Positions 46,101 through 57,843 of a DNA stretch of 64,000 bases are shown here, in pieces. The DNA lies in contig RHPI01002568.1 in NCBI GenBank assembly GCA_009103225.1, forward strand, positions 236,282 through 300,281, read 5' to 3'. The translations under genes were made by a program, and so were the position numbers. The stretch is from Chlorokybus atmophyticus. Lineage: Eukaryota > Streptophyta > Chlorokybophyceae > Chlorokybales > Chlorokybaceae. The notes below the pieces were generated by a model. That model was not told the DNA's origin. It did no database searches and saw only the letters and a program-made list of their open reading frames with translations. Each line of letters opens with the position of its first letter. The stretch's first letter is position 1.

Positions 46101-49100
46101 GGCGTTTTGTGGGGATGTCCGCAACAGCGTTGCACAAGAGCTGGTACGCAGTCAGCTCCAAGCAAGATCATTAGGTGACTGTGTACTTACATAACAACAT
46201 TGTTTTCTGCTGTAGGTACTGAACAACAGGGTGCTTCTTCGCGGAGGTGTCAGCGGCAACAGCCTGCGCATAACGAATTGTGTGTTTCAGAACAGCTCCG
46301 CTAAGGTGAGTGCGGCAACATAGTCATTTGCAAGACAATGCAACTAAGCGAGCATCGTGCAGTACTCAAGCCCTAATTGCTGCATATTTGGCAGGGTCAA
46401 GGAGGATCCATTTGCAACAGCCTTGGCAATCTGACCCTCACAGTAAGTAGAAACAGATGACTGCCTTCATCCATGCTAGCGATCTCCTGACTACGGGTGA
46501 TTGCCAACTGCAGGACTCGTTAATTATGGGGGCGCGCGCTGATACCGGAGGTGGTGTCTTTGTTGGCGGTGCAGACTCTGCAGCAAACTGCCAGCAGATG
46601 TCTACAGTCATCCAGGTATAGTAGGCTGCATGCTTACGTTACCTTGTGTGACTTTTTTGTTGTTTATGGCATCCAACCTACAGGGCTCTACTCTTTCAAG
46701 CAATGTTGCAACCACGTTGGGTGGCGGGCTTGCAGTGGACCCGTCGCAGTGCAAGTTTGCGGGTCAAGTTGACGTTACGAACACAACATTTGCCAACAAC
46801 ACCGCACAATCTGGTGGTGGCGTGAGCTCAGGTCTGTCTACTGGCTTCCAGTCATATCACATAGTAAATGCATAATCAGTCGCTGGACTATTGCTTGACA
46901 TTACCAACACATCAGGCTGTGGGGATGCCGCGACGTGTCCCACACTCACCAATGTAACTTTCACGAACAACACTGCTGCGGGCGGAGGAGGTGGCGCGTT
47001 GTACAGCACGTCATCCTTACCCAACATTGTGCGCTGTCCGGATAACTTGGTGCCCTCACAGGTAAGCATTACAAGTTGTTGAGCATGTGCATTGCTTACC
47101 GCTTGGGTACCCAAGATTCAAGTGACGTCTGCAACAGGGTTGCACAGCATGGCGTGGCAATATCGCTACAAAAGGCGGGTACGGCAACGTGGTAGCCACC
47201 TCGCCACGCCTCCTGCAGGCATCCCAGTCCAATTACAGGTGCACATTCAATCATTACAGGGCTGATGATACACGCACATTCGTGTATGCGTAGTGCAGTA
47301 CTAACATGAGTGCCTTTACCTGCATGTGGCATAGGTTCACGTATTTGTGGACTTTGCTTCTTGCTCATTGGTATACGCTCGTACAGCGGAGTGGCTTCAG
47401 CGTCGGCCCTTGCCGACCTTCGCATCCGCGTTCTTGACGAGTATGGCCAGCTCATCTCCGGCGGGCCCAATGCATCCCTGGCGCTGCAGGCCGTGCTGTT
47501 ATCTGGTGTTTCAGCCTCGCGAGCTCGCATTGTGGGACAGCCGGTCTCTGTCACAATAGGCAAGGAGGAGACAGAGTGCATGCTACATGTTTGTGCGTGT
47601 GTCTCTGTGGTCCGTCAACGCATCTGATGGTTGTTCTTGCAGGTGGCATTGCGAGTTACAGCGGTCTTGCTGTGCGCTCTGTTCCTGGCGTGAGTGCTGT
47701 AGATATCACTGCGCGCAAACTTCCGCCAACGCGGATCTTTGTCGATGTCCGCTCGTGCGTACCCGTAAGTATGGTCGCTGTTTTGCAACCTGGTGCTATT
47801 TTCCATCTGCATGTTGTGCACTTACACTATCGCTTAGGGGGAAAGCACTTCACCTGACGGTGACTTGTGCACTTACTGTCAAGCGCCCTCATACAGGTTC
47901 GCAGGTTTGCATATGTTGCTTGGCAATCAATTAGTGATGGTGCTGATGTTCACTGTGAATCACAGCTTTGACCCTACCACGGTAGGGTGTCTTTCATGCC
48001 CAGTGGACACCGCAGATTGCTATGGTGGTGCTCAGGTAGAGGCGTGGTTCTGTGCTCAGTGCGCACTGCATGCACTGCAATGCGCTGTGTGGGTATGTGT
48101 GTACCATCTGACTATGGTTTGTTGTTATAGGTTGTGGCGCAGCAGGGCTACTGGCAGTCTGGCTTGCTGGTCGATCAGTTCGTGCAATGCCTCAGCCAAA
48201 TTGCGTGCTCCCAAGACAATCGCACAGAGGTGAGACATGTCGTCGTGTCACAATCAATGCTTGCGGTTGTGGTACGGCCACCACCCCGTTGTCTGACACA
48301 TCACAATCCTGCAGATACTGAAAGCAAAGGTCCAGAATGGCACCTGGACCGCTAATGATCAGTGTGAACAAGGCTATGAGGGCAACTTGTGCGCTGTATG
48401 CTCAACAGGCTACGGCTTGTCAGGCCAGGTGAGCACCTTTGGTTATGCAGTTGCAGCAACATGTTCCTGATGCTGCTGTTTCCTTGTGAAGATTGGCAGC
48501 TACCAGTGCAAGAGTTGCGGCAAAAAGTCTCTTACGGCGCTGGCGCTGGTGGGTCTGGCACTGATATCCATGGCAGCCATCATCTTGATTATTCGGTCCG
48601 CTTCAGACTTGCCCTTCGACGCCATTGATGAAGAGCGGATGACCCTCGGCATGATGATACCTGCCATTGTGAAGCTGCTGGTAACACTGAGTGCTTGTGT
48701 TATTCATGTCAAATCCGCTTGCAAGTCAGCAGCATGAAAAGGGTTGGTAATGCGGATGTCACATCAGGTGTCATATCTTCAAGTGAACTCTATAGCCTTC
48801 GGGGTCCAGTTTCGGTGGCCAGCCTTCATTAAACGAGTCCTCGGAGTAGTGTCGAGCGCGTCGACGGTGGGTGTGCAGCTGCTCTCACCGCACTGCCTCC
48901 TCGGGGACGGCCAGCGCCTCGACAAGTCCTTCCAGGTCCTCATCGCCTTTGTTGCGCTGCCTTTCATTGCTGCCGCCCTGCCGGCACTGTTCTACACCGC
49001 GCGATGGTACTACCTCAAAGCCAGGAAGGTGCGCTGGTGTGCCTGTGTGGTTGCATACGTGCGCGTGTGTCTGTGTGTGTACTCGCTCAGGTGTAGATAC

Positions 49101-50528
49101 GTGCGCCTGCATCCGCATTCGCATTGGCATGCGTGTGTTCTGTGGACACCATGCCACTGATAACACTGACGTGGTGTGCTGCACTTGTGCACAGAGGCTG
49201 GTTCTGCACAGCACATCGAGCCCGCATGATGACGGGTTTGCAGAGTACTTGAAGCCACGATACGCGCTGGCTACATTTGTAACACAATTCTTTCTTTGGC
49301 CCTCCGTGACGACACGCATTGTTGCGCTGTTTTCGTGCCGGAATGTCAACGCCGCGGGGCCGAACGTGCCCGCATCTGCGGTGGGGACTTTCTGGGAGCA
49401 GGCTATGAACCACCAATGCTACAAAGGGACCCACATGATCATGGTGGGCGTCATTGGCATCCCCGGTGTAATCATCTTCTGCATAGGAGTGCCCTTGTTC
49501 ACCTTTATCATCCTCTACCGCAAGCGCAAGTTCTTGTTTATGGAAGCCACGGCAAAGTACTACGGCTTCCTTTACGCCGGATACAGGCGCAAGATGTACT
49601 ATTGGGAGTGCATCGTGTGCTTGCAGAAGCTCGCACTGATCTTCGTGCTCGTGTTCCTGAGCCAGCTCGGGACGGATAAACAGATCCTTATCTCGCTCGG
49701 CCTCGCGTGTATCTTCACGCTGATGTCGCGCGTGGCTGCTCCATACGCGTCCGACAAGCTCTGCAACATGCAGACGATCGCGTGGGCCTCTAACTGCGTG
49801 TTGCTTTATGTTGGGTGGCTGTTCTTCCTCCCTTTGTCATCCGGCCTCAGACTCCTGCTCTCCATTGTCTTTGGCGGCATCTACATCGGCTCCATCCTAC
49901 TATTCCTGGCCTTGTTATCGACAGAGATCATCACAGGCTTCAAGCAGCTGCAGCGGCGTTCGTCGAGGCGAGACCACGACATCCAGAAAGACGACGTGGC
50001 GGACGCTCTACGCGAGGCTCTCGGCCCCGCACTCGGCACCATCCTTGTCACATTGCATAGTGCGTACACACTTTTCAAGAGGCGAACACGCCGATACATC
50101 CGTAAGAGGAGACTCGGTGCCGCGCAACAACATCACCGCGAGTACCAGCAGCGCGACTTCCAGTGAGTGCACATTTTGCTTGGTGTCAACTGGCAGAATC
50201 TATTGTCCTTTGGCCATTGTTGATGTATTGATTGCTCTCGCATTTGCACAGGCCTCACGACAAGAATGCTGTTGTGTCACAAACTCAAGGAGCTGGGATT
50301 GATGTCACGCTGTCCGCAACCCCTGCTGCCAGTAACAGAGACATGAAGCTGGATTCGCCCTTTGGCTCAGCAAGAGCTTTGCCAACCAATGTTGCAGGTG
50401 ATAATGCTGTTCATGAAATTGGAGAAGCTGGCATAGTTACACAGGAACAGGCTCATGATGGCACCGCAGAGAAGACAGATTGGGTTGACGATGAAGAGTC
50501 TACTTTTGATTCAAAGAGGCAAGAGTAG
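43148..50528 (+). CDS. Giant surface protein: Pmp-like beta-helix ectodomain, Cys-rich region, about eight TM helices
   Basis: About 31 exons and roughly 1600 residues. Exon 1 (43148-43229) is a signal peptide (LVVGALLAALLLAAAADAQT). Exons from about 43.3 to 47.1 kb encode short repeats with the FxxN/S and GGA-type signatures of polymorphic membrane proteins (CTFRGNEGFRGSALH, FTRNSAK then RSGGAVYN), expected to form a right-handed beta helix. A Cys-rich stretch follows (CTYCQAPS, CLSCPVDTADC, CEQGYEGNLCAVCSTGYG, YQCKSCGKK). Hydrophobic helices then begin near 48535 (LTALALVGLALISMAAIILI) and continue through exon 49195-50162 (for example VGVIGIPGVIIFCIGVPLF). An acidic cytoplasmic tail ends at 50528. 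Such architectures occur in protist surface proteins; the ligand is unknown. Adhesion or sensing is inference. One intron (46849-46896) is only about 48 bp. Confidence 0.75.
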
Positions 50529-51700
50529 CAACAACATCCGCGTGAGATACTTATACACGTCCGTGTTGGGCACCATGTGGTGGGTAGCTTATATCAATAT
50601 ATAGCAAGTACTTGGTTGGTAGACCATATTAGTGTAGAGTAATCGCCAGAGTGTCGCGTGCCATGAATTAGTCTGGCAACGCACGCTGGTTGTATAGGGC
50701 ATATGATAGTCGTAATGGACACCATGTTGTCGCATATTTGCCACATGGGCAAGAGGGGGGTGTCCATCACGCTCGTGCGCAAGATCATTCAGGTGGGAGT
50801 GGGTGCGTGTGTGTCTCGTATGTGCGCTCGCGTGTGTCTGTGAGCGGGACTGGGAGTGGGGATTGAGTTATGTACAGATACCACACATCTGTATGGAACG
50901 GTGCAAACAAATGATGAGTGCGTGTATGCGTGCTGATGTTGGCTGTCAAGCAGTGGCAAATACATGACCTGTGCTACTGCAACATGCCACTCTCATACTC
51001 CTGAATCCGACACAACAGCGCAGCCCAATATCTATCCATCACACGCGAATGCGCATGGGCAATGTGCACGTGTGCGTGTGTAAACAGAGGGGGNNNNNNN
51101 NNNNNNNNNNNNNNNNNNNNNNNNNNNNNNNNNNNNNNNNNNNNNNNNNNNNNNNNNNNNNNNNNNNNNNNNNNNNNNNNNNNNNNNNNNNNNNNNNNNN
51201 NNNNNNNNNNNNNNNNNNNNNNNNNNNNNNNNNNNNNNNNNNNNNNNNNNNNNNNNNNNNNNNNNNNNNNNNNNNNNNNNNNNNNNNNNNNNNNNNNNNN
51301 NNNNNNNNNNNNNNNNNNNNNNNNNNNNNNGAAGGGCCCGCAGTACACCAGCTGCACCACACACACACATGCTTGGAAACACACACGACATACCATTATC
51401 GTTGCAAGTTGGTCAATGCATGCATCGCATGTGGCGTTACTGACTGCCACATCACAAGGGAAACATCCTCACAGTCACTGTTCGTGCAATCGCCAATGAA
51501 CCTCATCGCCAGGTGAGGTGGTAGCACCGCACATATGCAGTACGCCAGCACGAGACTTACAGCAAGCTTAACTGAGCCCTTCATGTTATACTTTACTGGC
51601 ATAACAGCATACAACATTATTGAAGACATTCGTACACAACCACGCTCCCACATACTATCATACATATCAAGCACACCACTTGTCTCACTTAGCATCACAG
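50529..51700. other. Intergenic region with an assembly gap
   Basis: The convergent 3' ends of the Pmp-like gene and the minus-strand coiled-coil gene flank this stretch. It holds a GT-rich segment near 50800 and the N-run at 51094-51330. No gene is supported. Confidence 0.6.
51094..51330. other. 237-bp assembly gap (N)
   Basis: A run of N preceded by GAGGGGG. Confidence 0.95.
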
Positions 51701-54333
51701 TTAGGCAGCGAGTGTGGTAGCGCTGAGCTTGTCAGCAATCCGCTTCAGCTGCGTTCTATTGGTTGTGACATCCGCATCAAGCCCAGCATCAAGCTTCTTT
51801 CTTTGATCGTGTGTGAGCACGGGTCCCGGTTTCGTCTTCACCCTCTTTGTCACAATATCACTCCTGTCATCAGACGGGACTCGTTTCTCCAAATAAGCAA
51901 ACATCTCCTCGAGGCAATCATCCTCGGGGCCGAGGCCGATCCAGCAGCCTCATCTGCAGAAGTTTTCTATCGACAACAGCGAGGGTATTCCTCAGCGCGG
52001 TGGTTTCAGCTGCAAAACCTTCGATATCTAGTGCACGACGATGCGCTAAGGTTCTGTTCTCCTCTTTGGCTTTGGTCAGTTTCGACTCCAGGACAGATGT
52101 CCGCTCCTCGTATTGATGTATAACAGCTGTCTCTCGCGGATATGCACGTCACGCCGATGAATCTCCTGTTCACTTGCGGATATCCGCGACTTGTGCTCTT
52201 TGTGCATTGTCTCCTTCAGCGCGTGCGTCGCCAACTCAATATCGCTCTCAAGCTCAGCCAATCGCAGCTGCTTCTGCTCTCCACTGCTCTCAGTTGATGA
52301 TGATTTCAGCTCCACACGCTTCTTGATGTACTCACGTATGTGCTCCACAACCTCGTTGCACGTAGAAGGCAAGCTATGTTGGTGTTGCAAACACAACACC
52401 AACTTCAGACTTGATCCAACATGCACCCAACATGCATGTGCATACAACCCAACACTACCTGTATGCTCTCCAGTGCTTTGTGTTCCATCTGCAGTTGCTC
52501 GTTGCTTGCGCGCAGGGCGTCACACTCGGTAGACAACCGCTCACATGCTTCCGTCCGCTCTTGCAGCTCTTTCGCCACGTCTCGCTTCAATGCAACATAT
52601 AATCTGTGGACAAACGTGTGTGCGCCTGTGCGTATATGAGTATGTGAGTGGTGACAGTCTGCACCGCGTGTTGGTCACTCTAATTGCAGTCACACCTTTG
52701 GTTGTTTGCTGCAGGACGTCCTCGCGCTTGCTGAGCTTGTCACTCAACTCCTGCAATGCCATCCCCAAGCAGCATCAGCCATCTTGCATCAATAGCAATC
52801 ACCAACCAACTACTTCACACTTATTGCACTAGGCACAATCAAGTTCATACCACCCACCTTGCTTGCACAACACAGGACTAACACACGTAGCAATGGCTAC
52901 CTTTATAATGTCTTTGTCTCTGGCAGCTCTGCTCTCCTCCTCCTGCTCGCGAATCCTTCTATCCTCCATCAATGCAGCCACGCACTCATTCATGAACTGC
53001 GTTCATCAAGTCCACACACAACAACACGAGTCAACATCACCAAAGCTTATAAACGCTCCCCACATGCACACACATGTACTACAACTTACCGTGTCATGAA
53101 GCTGAGCCAGCAGAGACTCCATGCGCAGCAGCAGCGTCTCCGCATTGTTGGTGGGAAGATACACCGTGCGCACGCGATCAATGGACGGACCCCTCACCGA
53201 GCTGCTTATATAACCAATAAACCAACAAGCTTTTGGTATGTGATGTGGCAGTGTTGTGCAAAGTAGTACATACAAGTAACCCAACCTGTCTTCAGGCACG
53301 GCTGCTTGCTCCGGACGCCGCTTCTGCGCGCATTCGGCCTTCAGCTGCTGCTTGACCAGAGGCTAATTGAAACATAGAAACTCCTCCAGCTGTTGAAGCA
53401 ATACAATACACCTTCAATTAATCTTTACTCGAGTGGACAAGTGATTACTGCCCTCATCTACTATTAATGTAATGTAATTCTGCCAACCTTCCTGCGGTTT
53501 TCTATGATCTGCAGCTTGAGCTCATCTTTCTCCCCTTGCAGAGACAGCAGCCGTTCCCTCTCTTCAAACAAGAAAGTGTGTGCAACGCTCAACGCCTGTT
53601 GTGTTGTATTATCCCCATTCGGCTCACAGCAACCGCACAACAAACACACATGCGCGGTTGCACACACGCACACACACGTGCACATGCACATGCATGTGTT
53701 ACCTTTTGCAGCTCGCTGAGTTCGGCTGCGCGTTTGTGGGCCTCCCAGTTGGCGCGGTGTAGCTCCTCACGCGTGGTTGTGCACGCCTCCACACGTGCAA
53801 GCAACTCTGCTCGCTTGGCATCAATTATAACGCCGCTGCAGTAGTGTTATCACTAGCTGTTGTTGTTGCAATGGACGTGCATGAACTGAACATTGTGGTA
53901 CTACAATCACTACTTTTTGTGCTAAGTAGGGGTTTGCGACCATGAACGATGTGCATTGCAGTCTAGCTGTGTGTCTTCTTACGTGCGCTGAGGACCCATA
54001 AGCGTTCTGGTTGTTGGCCACATGATAGCATGAGAGCAGTGTTGTTACAGACTGCATGTGCATGTGTACATGTACAGTCGCCACAATAGCTTCGGATTCT
54101 GGATGTATGCACTTAACTTGTTGCAAGTTCGCTGGGCAGTGAGCTTTAACTCTACTACTAGAAGAGTAGTTTCTCACAACTGAGGTGCCAAACATAAATG
54201 CGAAAGGTCAGCTGGTATTGCGGACACGTACTGAAGGTAGATTGACACAGTTGAAACTCAGTCTCATTCTCACACCAAGTCTCTCCCGGTAGAACGCCAC
54301 CAGTGCAGAGGAAGGCGGCGCCTCAGCCGTCAT
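51701..54333 (-). CDS. Coiled-coil protein (3' part frameshifted)
   Basis: Minus-strand exons read 53835-53703, 53595-53488, 53362-53286, 53204-53090, 52996-52901, 52750-52696, then about 52596-52459 and 52351 to 51701. The possible start is MTAEAPPSSALVAFYRERLG at 54333, whose linkage to the next exon is uncertain. The product is almost wholly charged coiled coil (RRIREQEEESRAARDKD, KRDVAKELQERTEACERL, LRASNEQLQMEHKALESIQ). The first seven junctions keep frame. The last exon needs two one-base corrections, near 52120 (RERQ then HQYEERTSVLESKL) and near 51945, before the C-terminal frame DDCLEEMFAYLEKRVPSDD ends at 51701. These are either assembly indels or decay. No domain beyond the coiled coil is recognised; a cytoskeletal or ciliary scaffold is possible but unproven. 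Confidence 0.6.
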
Positions 54334-54619
54334 AACTGACTGATCCCTCACCTCCACCGTGCCAATCCTTAGAGAACCACCCCGCCCACCCCTACACGCA
54401 CCTCACCGCCGCCGCCACCTGCATGTAGCCGTTCAATGTAGGGCTGAACACAGCCGATATCAATCAGCAATGGGGCTTACGGGGACTTTGTCACTTTGCT
54501 CGATCGGATATCGGAGGCTTTTTGTAAGTTTGAAAATGCTTTTGCGCGCATATTTCCCTCAGTTTTGCCGGCATTTCTGTCCTGCGGCGGCGGCGGCGAC
54601 GCCGGTGGAGGGGGCGGCG
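54334..54619. promoter_or_regulatory. Short divergent spacer between two coiled-coil genes
   Basis: About 290 bp separates the putative minus-strand start at 54333 from the plus-strand ATG at 54620. An upstream in-frame plus-strand ATG at 54537 would shorten it to about 200 bp. It probably contains both promoters. No specific motif is claimed. Confidence 0.35.
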
Positions 54620-56149
54620 ATGAAGGTGTCGTTGGGGAGCGCTGAGGAGCTGGTGAGGTTGGAAGAGGCGCTTAGTAGGGCGCTGGGTGAGGCGGCGGTG
54701 GCTCAGGGGTCAGGCCGGGAGGGGGAGCAGCACCACAGGCAACACAAGGGTTCCACCGCTGAGGTGCTGGCGTTACGCCTGCAGCAGGTCGCCGCCGCTG
54801 TCCTTGCCAAGATACGCCGCAACGTCCTTGTGGACGGCAAGGAGCTCCGGGGGGAGGGGGGAGATGGTCAGGAGGACAAGGATGAGGGTAGGGTAGAAAA
54901 TGCACAGCCCCTGCAAGGTGCGAGCATTGAAGCGCACACACACACACACACGCACACGCGCATGTGTCCACGTGACATGAACACCCTCACATGTGTACGC
55001 ATGCAGTCTCGTGCACACGCATGCATGCACGCACCCCAGTCACAATGTGTGTTTGCGTGCATGAGCACGCGTGCCCACACCCACCCACATCATGTCATTG
55101 TCCATGCCTGCGTTGTTGGTGACCAGGCGAAGAAGAGGAGCTCAATGCGCCAGAGCAACGCAGCAAGTTGGCCAGATGTGATGCTTCTGATGTGCCTGCT
55201 GAAACCGACGTGCAACTCCAGAAGCTTCAGGAAGAGGTAAAGCAAACACACACCTGCACTATCTTCTTGTTTTTGCGTGCCAAATTTAGTATGTGTGTGT
55301 TATTGTTACTGTACTACTTTTCGCTTGCAGGTGAAGCGATTGTCGGCGATGGTGGCGAACCACAGAGCCACAGTGCCTTTGATGCTAAAGAGCAAACTAC
55401 AGGAGCACCTCGCCGCCGCTCGCATGGACAACAACTCTGGTATGTATTTCACGACAACAGCAGCAGCAGCAATCGTCTAGCATCTACTTGCAACAACTTG
55501 CATGGGAACCACAGAGAGAAAAGGGTTTTTCCTTTTTGGCATTGCTGTGCAGAGTCGGAGTCACCAGCAGCAAGGGACTACCAGCAAGACAACGGCAGCG
55601 CTCATGCAGAACTTCAGAGCCCCTTACCTGGCCTGGCACAGCGCTATGCAAGTAAGCATGCCAAAGCTTCACAACACTATCATTGGTAGAATGAGACAAC
55701 AGCCTTCACAACAAGCACACGCACGCACGCGTGTATGCGTACGTGTGTGTGCGCACGCCCACACATGCACGCCTACACGCGCCCTTACCTATGCATGCAC
55801 GCGCCTGTGTACACACACAAACAGGCACGAAACATCTGCGCGCACGCACAACTACGCACACATCCACGCGCACATCCACTGCCGTTGCACAGGTGCTAGC
55901 GATCAGATCCCCGTCTTGCGGGAAAGGCTGTCTGCTGCAATGAACAAGATGGAGCGCGTGGTGACGGCCATTGACGAGGCCGAGGTCAAGGACAAGCAGC
56001 AACCAAAGGACATCAACAACATCAACAACAGAATCTCCATAGAGCAGCTGGTGGCTGAGGAGGACCACACCGGAGAACACACGCATGTCATGGCTGCTGC
56101 GGACCGGACTCGCCGCCAGCTGGCACAGCATCTGCGGTCGTATCGATGA
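54620..56149 (+). CDS. Small coiled-coil protein
   Basis: The exons are 54620-54917, 55127-55236, 55331-55439, 55553-55651 and 55893-56149, all junctions phase-compatible, giving about 290 residues. The Met at 54620 (MKVSLGSAEELVRLEEALSR) starts the helical region; a Met at 54537 would add an Ala-rich extension. The N-terminus is helical with LRLQQVAAAVLAKIRRNVLV, the middle is acidic, and the last exon is helical again (LRERLSAAMNKMERVVTAID, ADRTRRQLAQHLRSYR). The pattern resembles dynactin- or BLOC-type small coiled-coil subunits only in a general way, and I do not recognise the family. The intron before the last exon is a CACG-type simple repeat. It is divergent to the coiled-coil gene at 51.7-54.3 kb. 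Confidence 0.6.
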
Positions 56150-57843
56150 TGATAGTAGTGGTTATGCTACTGCTAGTCTTTGCGTGTTATGCTGTGGGAT
56201 TGTATACTACGTGGTATTGAGGGTGTTTTGCTGATGACTTTGCGAGCTTGTGAGTGTGCTGAGGTGGATAAACGCATACTGCAGCTTGCTACCAGTTACA
56301 AATCACAAGTCGTGGACTATGCACCTGAATGAGTCTTCTGCACAAGGCACACTAATACCCGCATGCCACCACCAAACTAGACTGTTTTTTGCTGAGTGCT
56401 GATTATGGAAGAGAGACCAACATACATGGTAAGGCTATAGTGTAAAACAAAGTGTCACACGCATTGTTGGACACGCACCGTAGCATAGGAGACCGGCTGC
56501 TAGGACATGTGACTCCATGCAACTAGCGGAGGCGCAGAGGCAGGGGAGGATGAAGGTGAAGGGCCCATGGCCATCCTGCGCAACGACGTGTTCATTCAAC
56601 TCACTCCATACAAGTGTGCACCTTTTTACGTGCTCACAAGCGTTTCGAGTATGACATTGTATGTATGTAAATGGTAATGAAATTTTTGACACGTGCACTA
56701 GTTGGCGAATGGCAGCATGTCAAACTAAGTAAAGAATGTTAAAACAGCGAAGCATGTTACTGAGTGAGACATGCTTTGTTTCTAGGAGGAGTTGTAATCG
56801 CATCTACAAATATGGTAGGTCACAAGCAATATGACATTGATAATCATATAGCATCATTGCCTTGATGCACCAAACTCCACATTTATCATTCTTACGTTGT
56901 CCAACATGGTCTTGGAAAGTGCAATGTGCATGACATGACATTAACATGGCGCCTTCATGATTGTAGCGCTACGATCAATAATGTGTAATACAATAACAAA
57001 AATGCTGCATGCAACTCATCTCGTATTGACATTGTTGTGAGTAGGCCGCATACAGTCACTGAAATGCGCATGCAATAGAGATATCGTAATCTATGCACTA
57101 CTTCTTGCACACTGTAGCTGTGTGTCATGCACCACTCGCATGTGAAATGGAACAAATTCATGCGTGTGTAACAACGTGTTGCAATCGTCACCATACATAT
57201 AGTGCGTGCTTGCATTCTGAGTCCGTAGCTGAGCAAGTACCAGCAGCAAACGAAGAAGTTACTGTCACATGGGTTGGCCCAAACCTTTGCACATAAGAAG
57301 CATTGAACTACATCACCATGGGTAGGCGAGCTTGTAGCACCTTAAAGCCCAATACCACACTCACAGTCCGCGTGTGTGCAAGCAAACCCACCATGTATGG
57401 CAAGTGAACCAAGCAAAGGTCAAGTGTGAAAAGGTCAAGTAATGTAAGTAGTAGCATGGCCACATCATATATGCTATTTCAGGACTGACTGTGTCAAGTT
57501 GACATACTACTAGGACTGGCTGTGATTTTGTCAGATAGATGTCCAATGAGTGCACTTGACATCTCAGTAACGTTTGCTTGCACTGTGCTTGAGAACAAGT
57601 TGACAGCAATAACCGCAAATGCAAAGACTGCGGGCTGATTGACCCCGTCCATGCATGCGGCAGCGGCGGCGGCGGCGGCTGCAGCAGCGGCGGAGGCGGT
57701 GCTGCCTGACGCCATTGTCTACAACCAGCATGCCACGTCGCTAGTGTAGCCTGATCAGGCCGGGGCCAATGCGACAAGCCTAGCGGAGTCCTCTCTGATA
57801 AGGCCAGGCCGCGCGAGGCCAGGCCAGGCCAGGTCAGGCCAGC
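56150..57843. other. Intergenic region
   Basis: No gene is supported. The 3' part is GC-rich, with a GCGGCGGCGGCGGCGGC run near 57663 and a GGCCAGGCCAGGCCAG run (57810-57842) immediately upstream of the next start codon. Confidence 0.5.

Noticed and set aside
46849-46896. Apparent stop inside the Pmp-like gene between GGGVSS and VAGLLLDITN.
   Set aside because: A 48-bp GT-AG intron (GTCTGT to AATCAG) restores frame and repeat continuity, so it was treated as an intron and not as a lesion.
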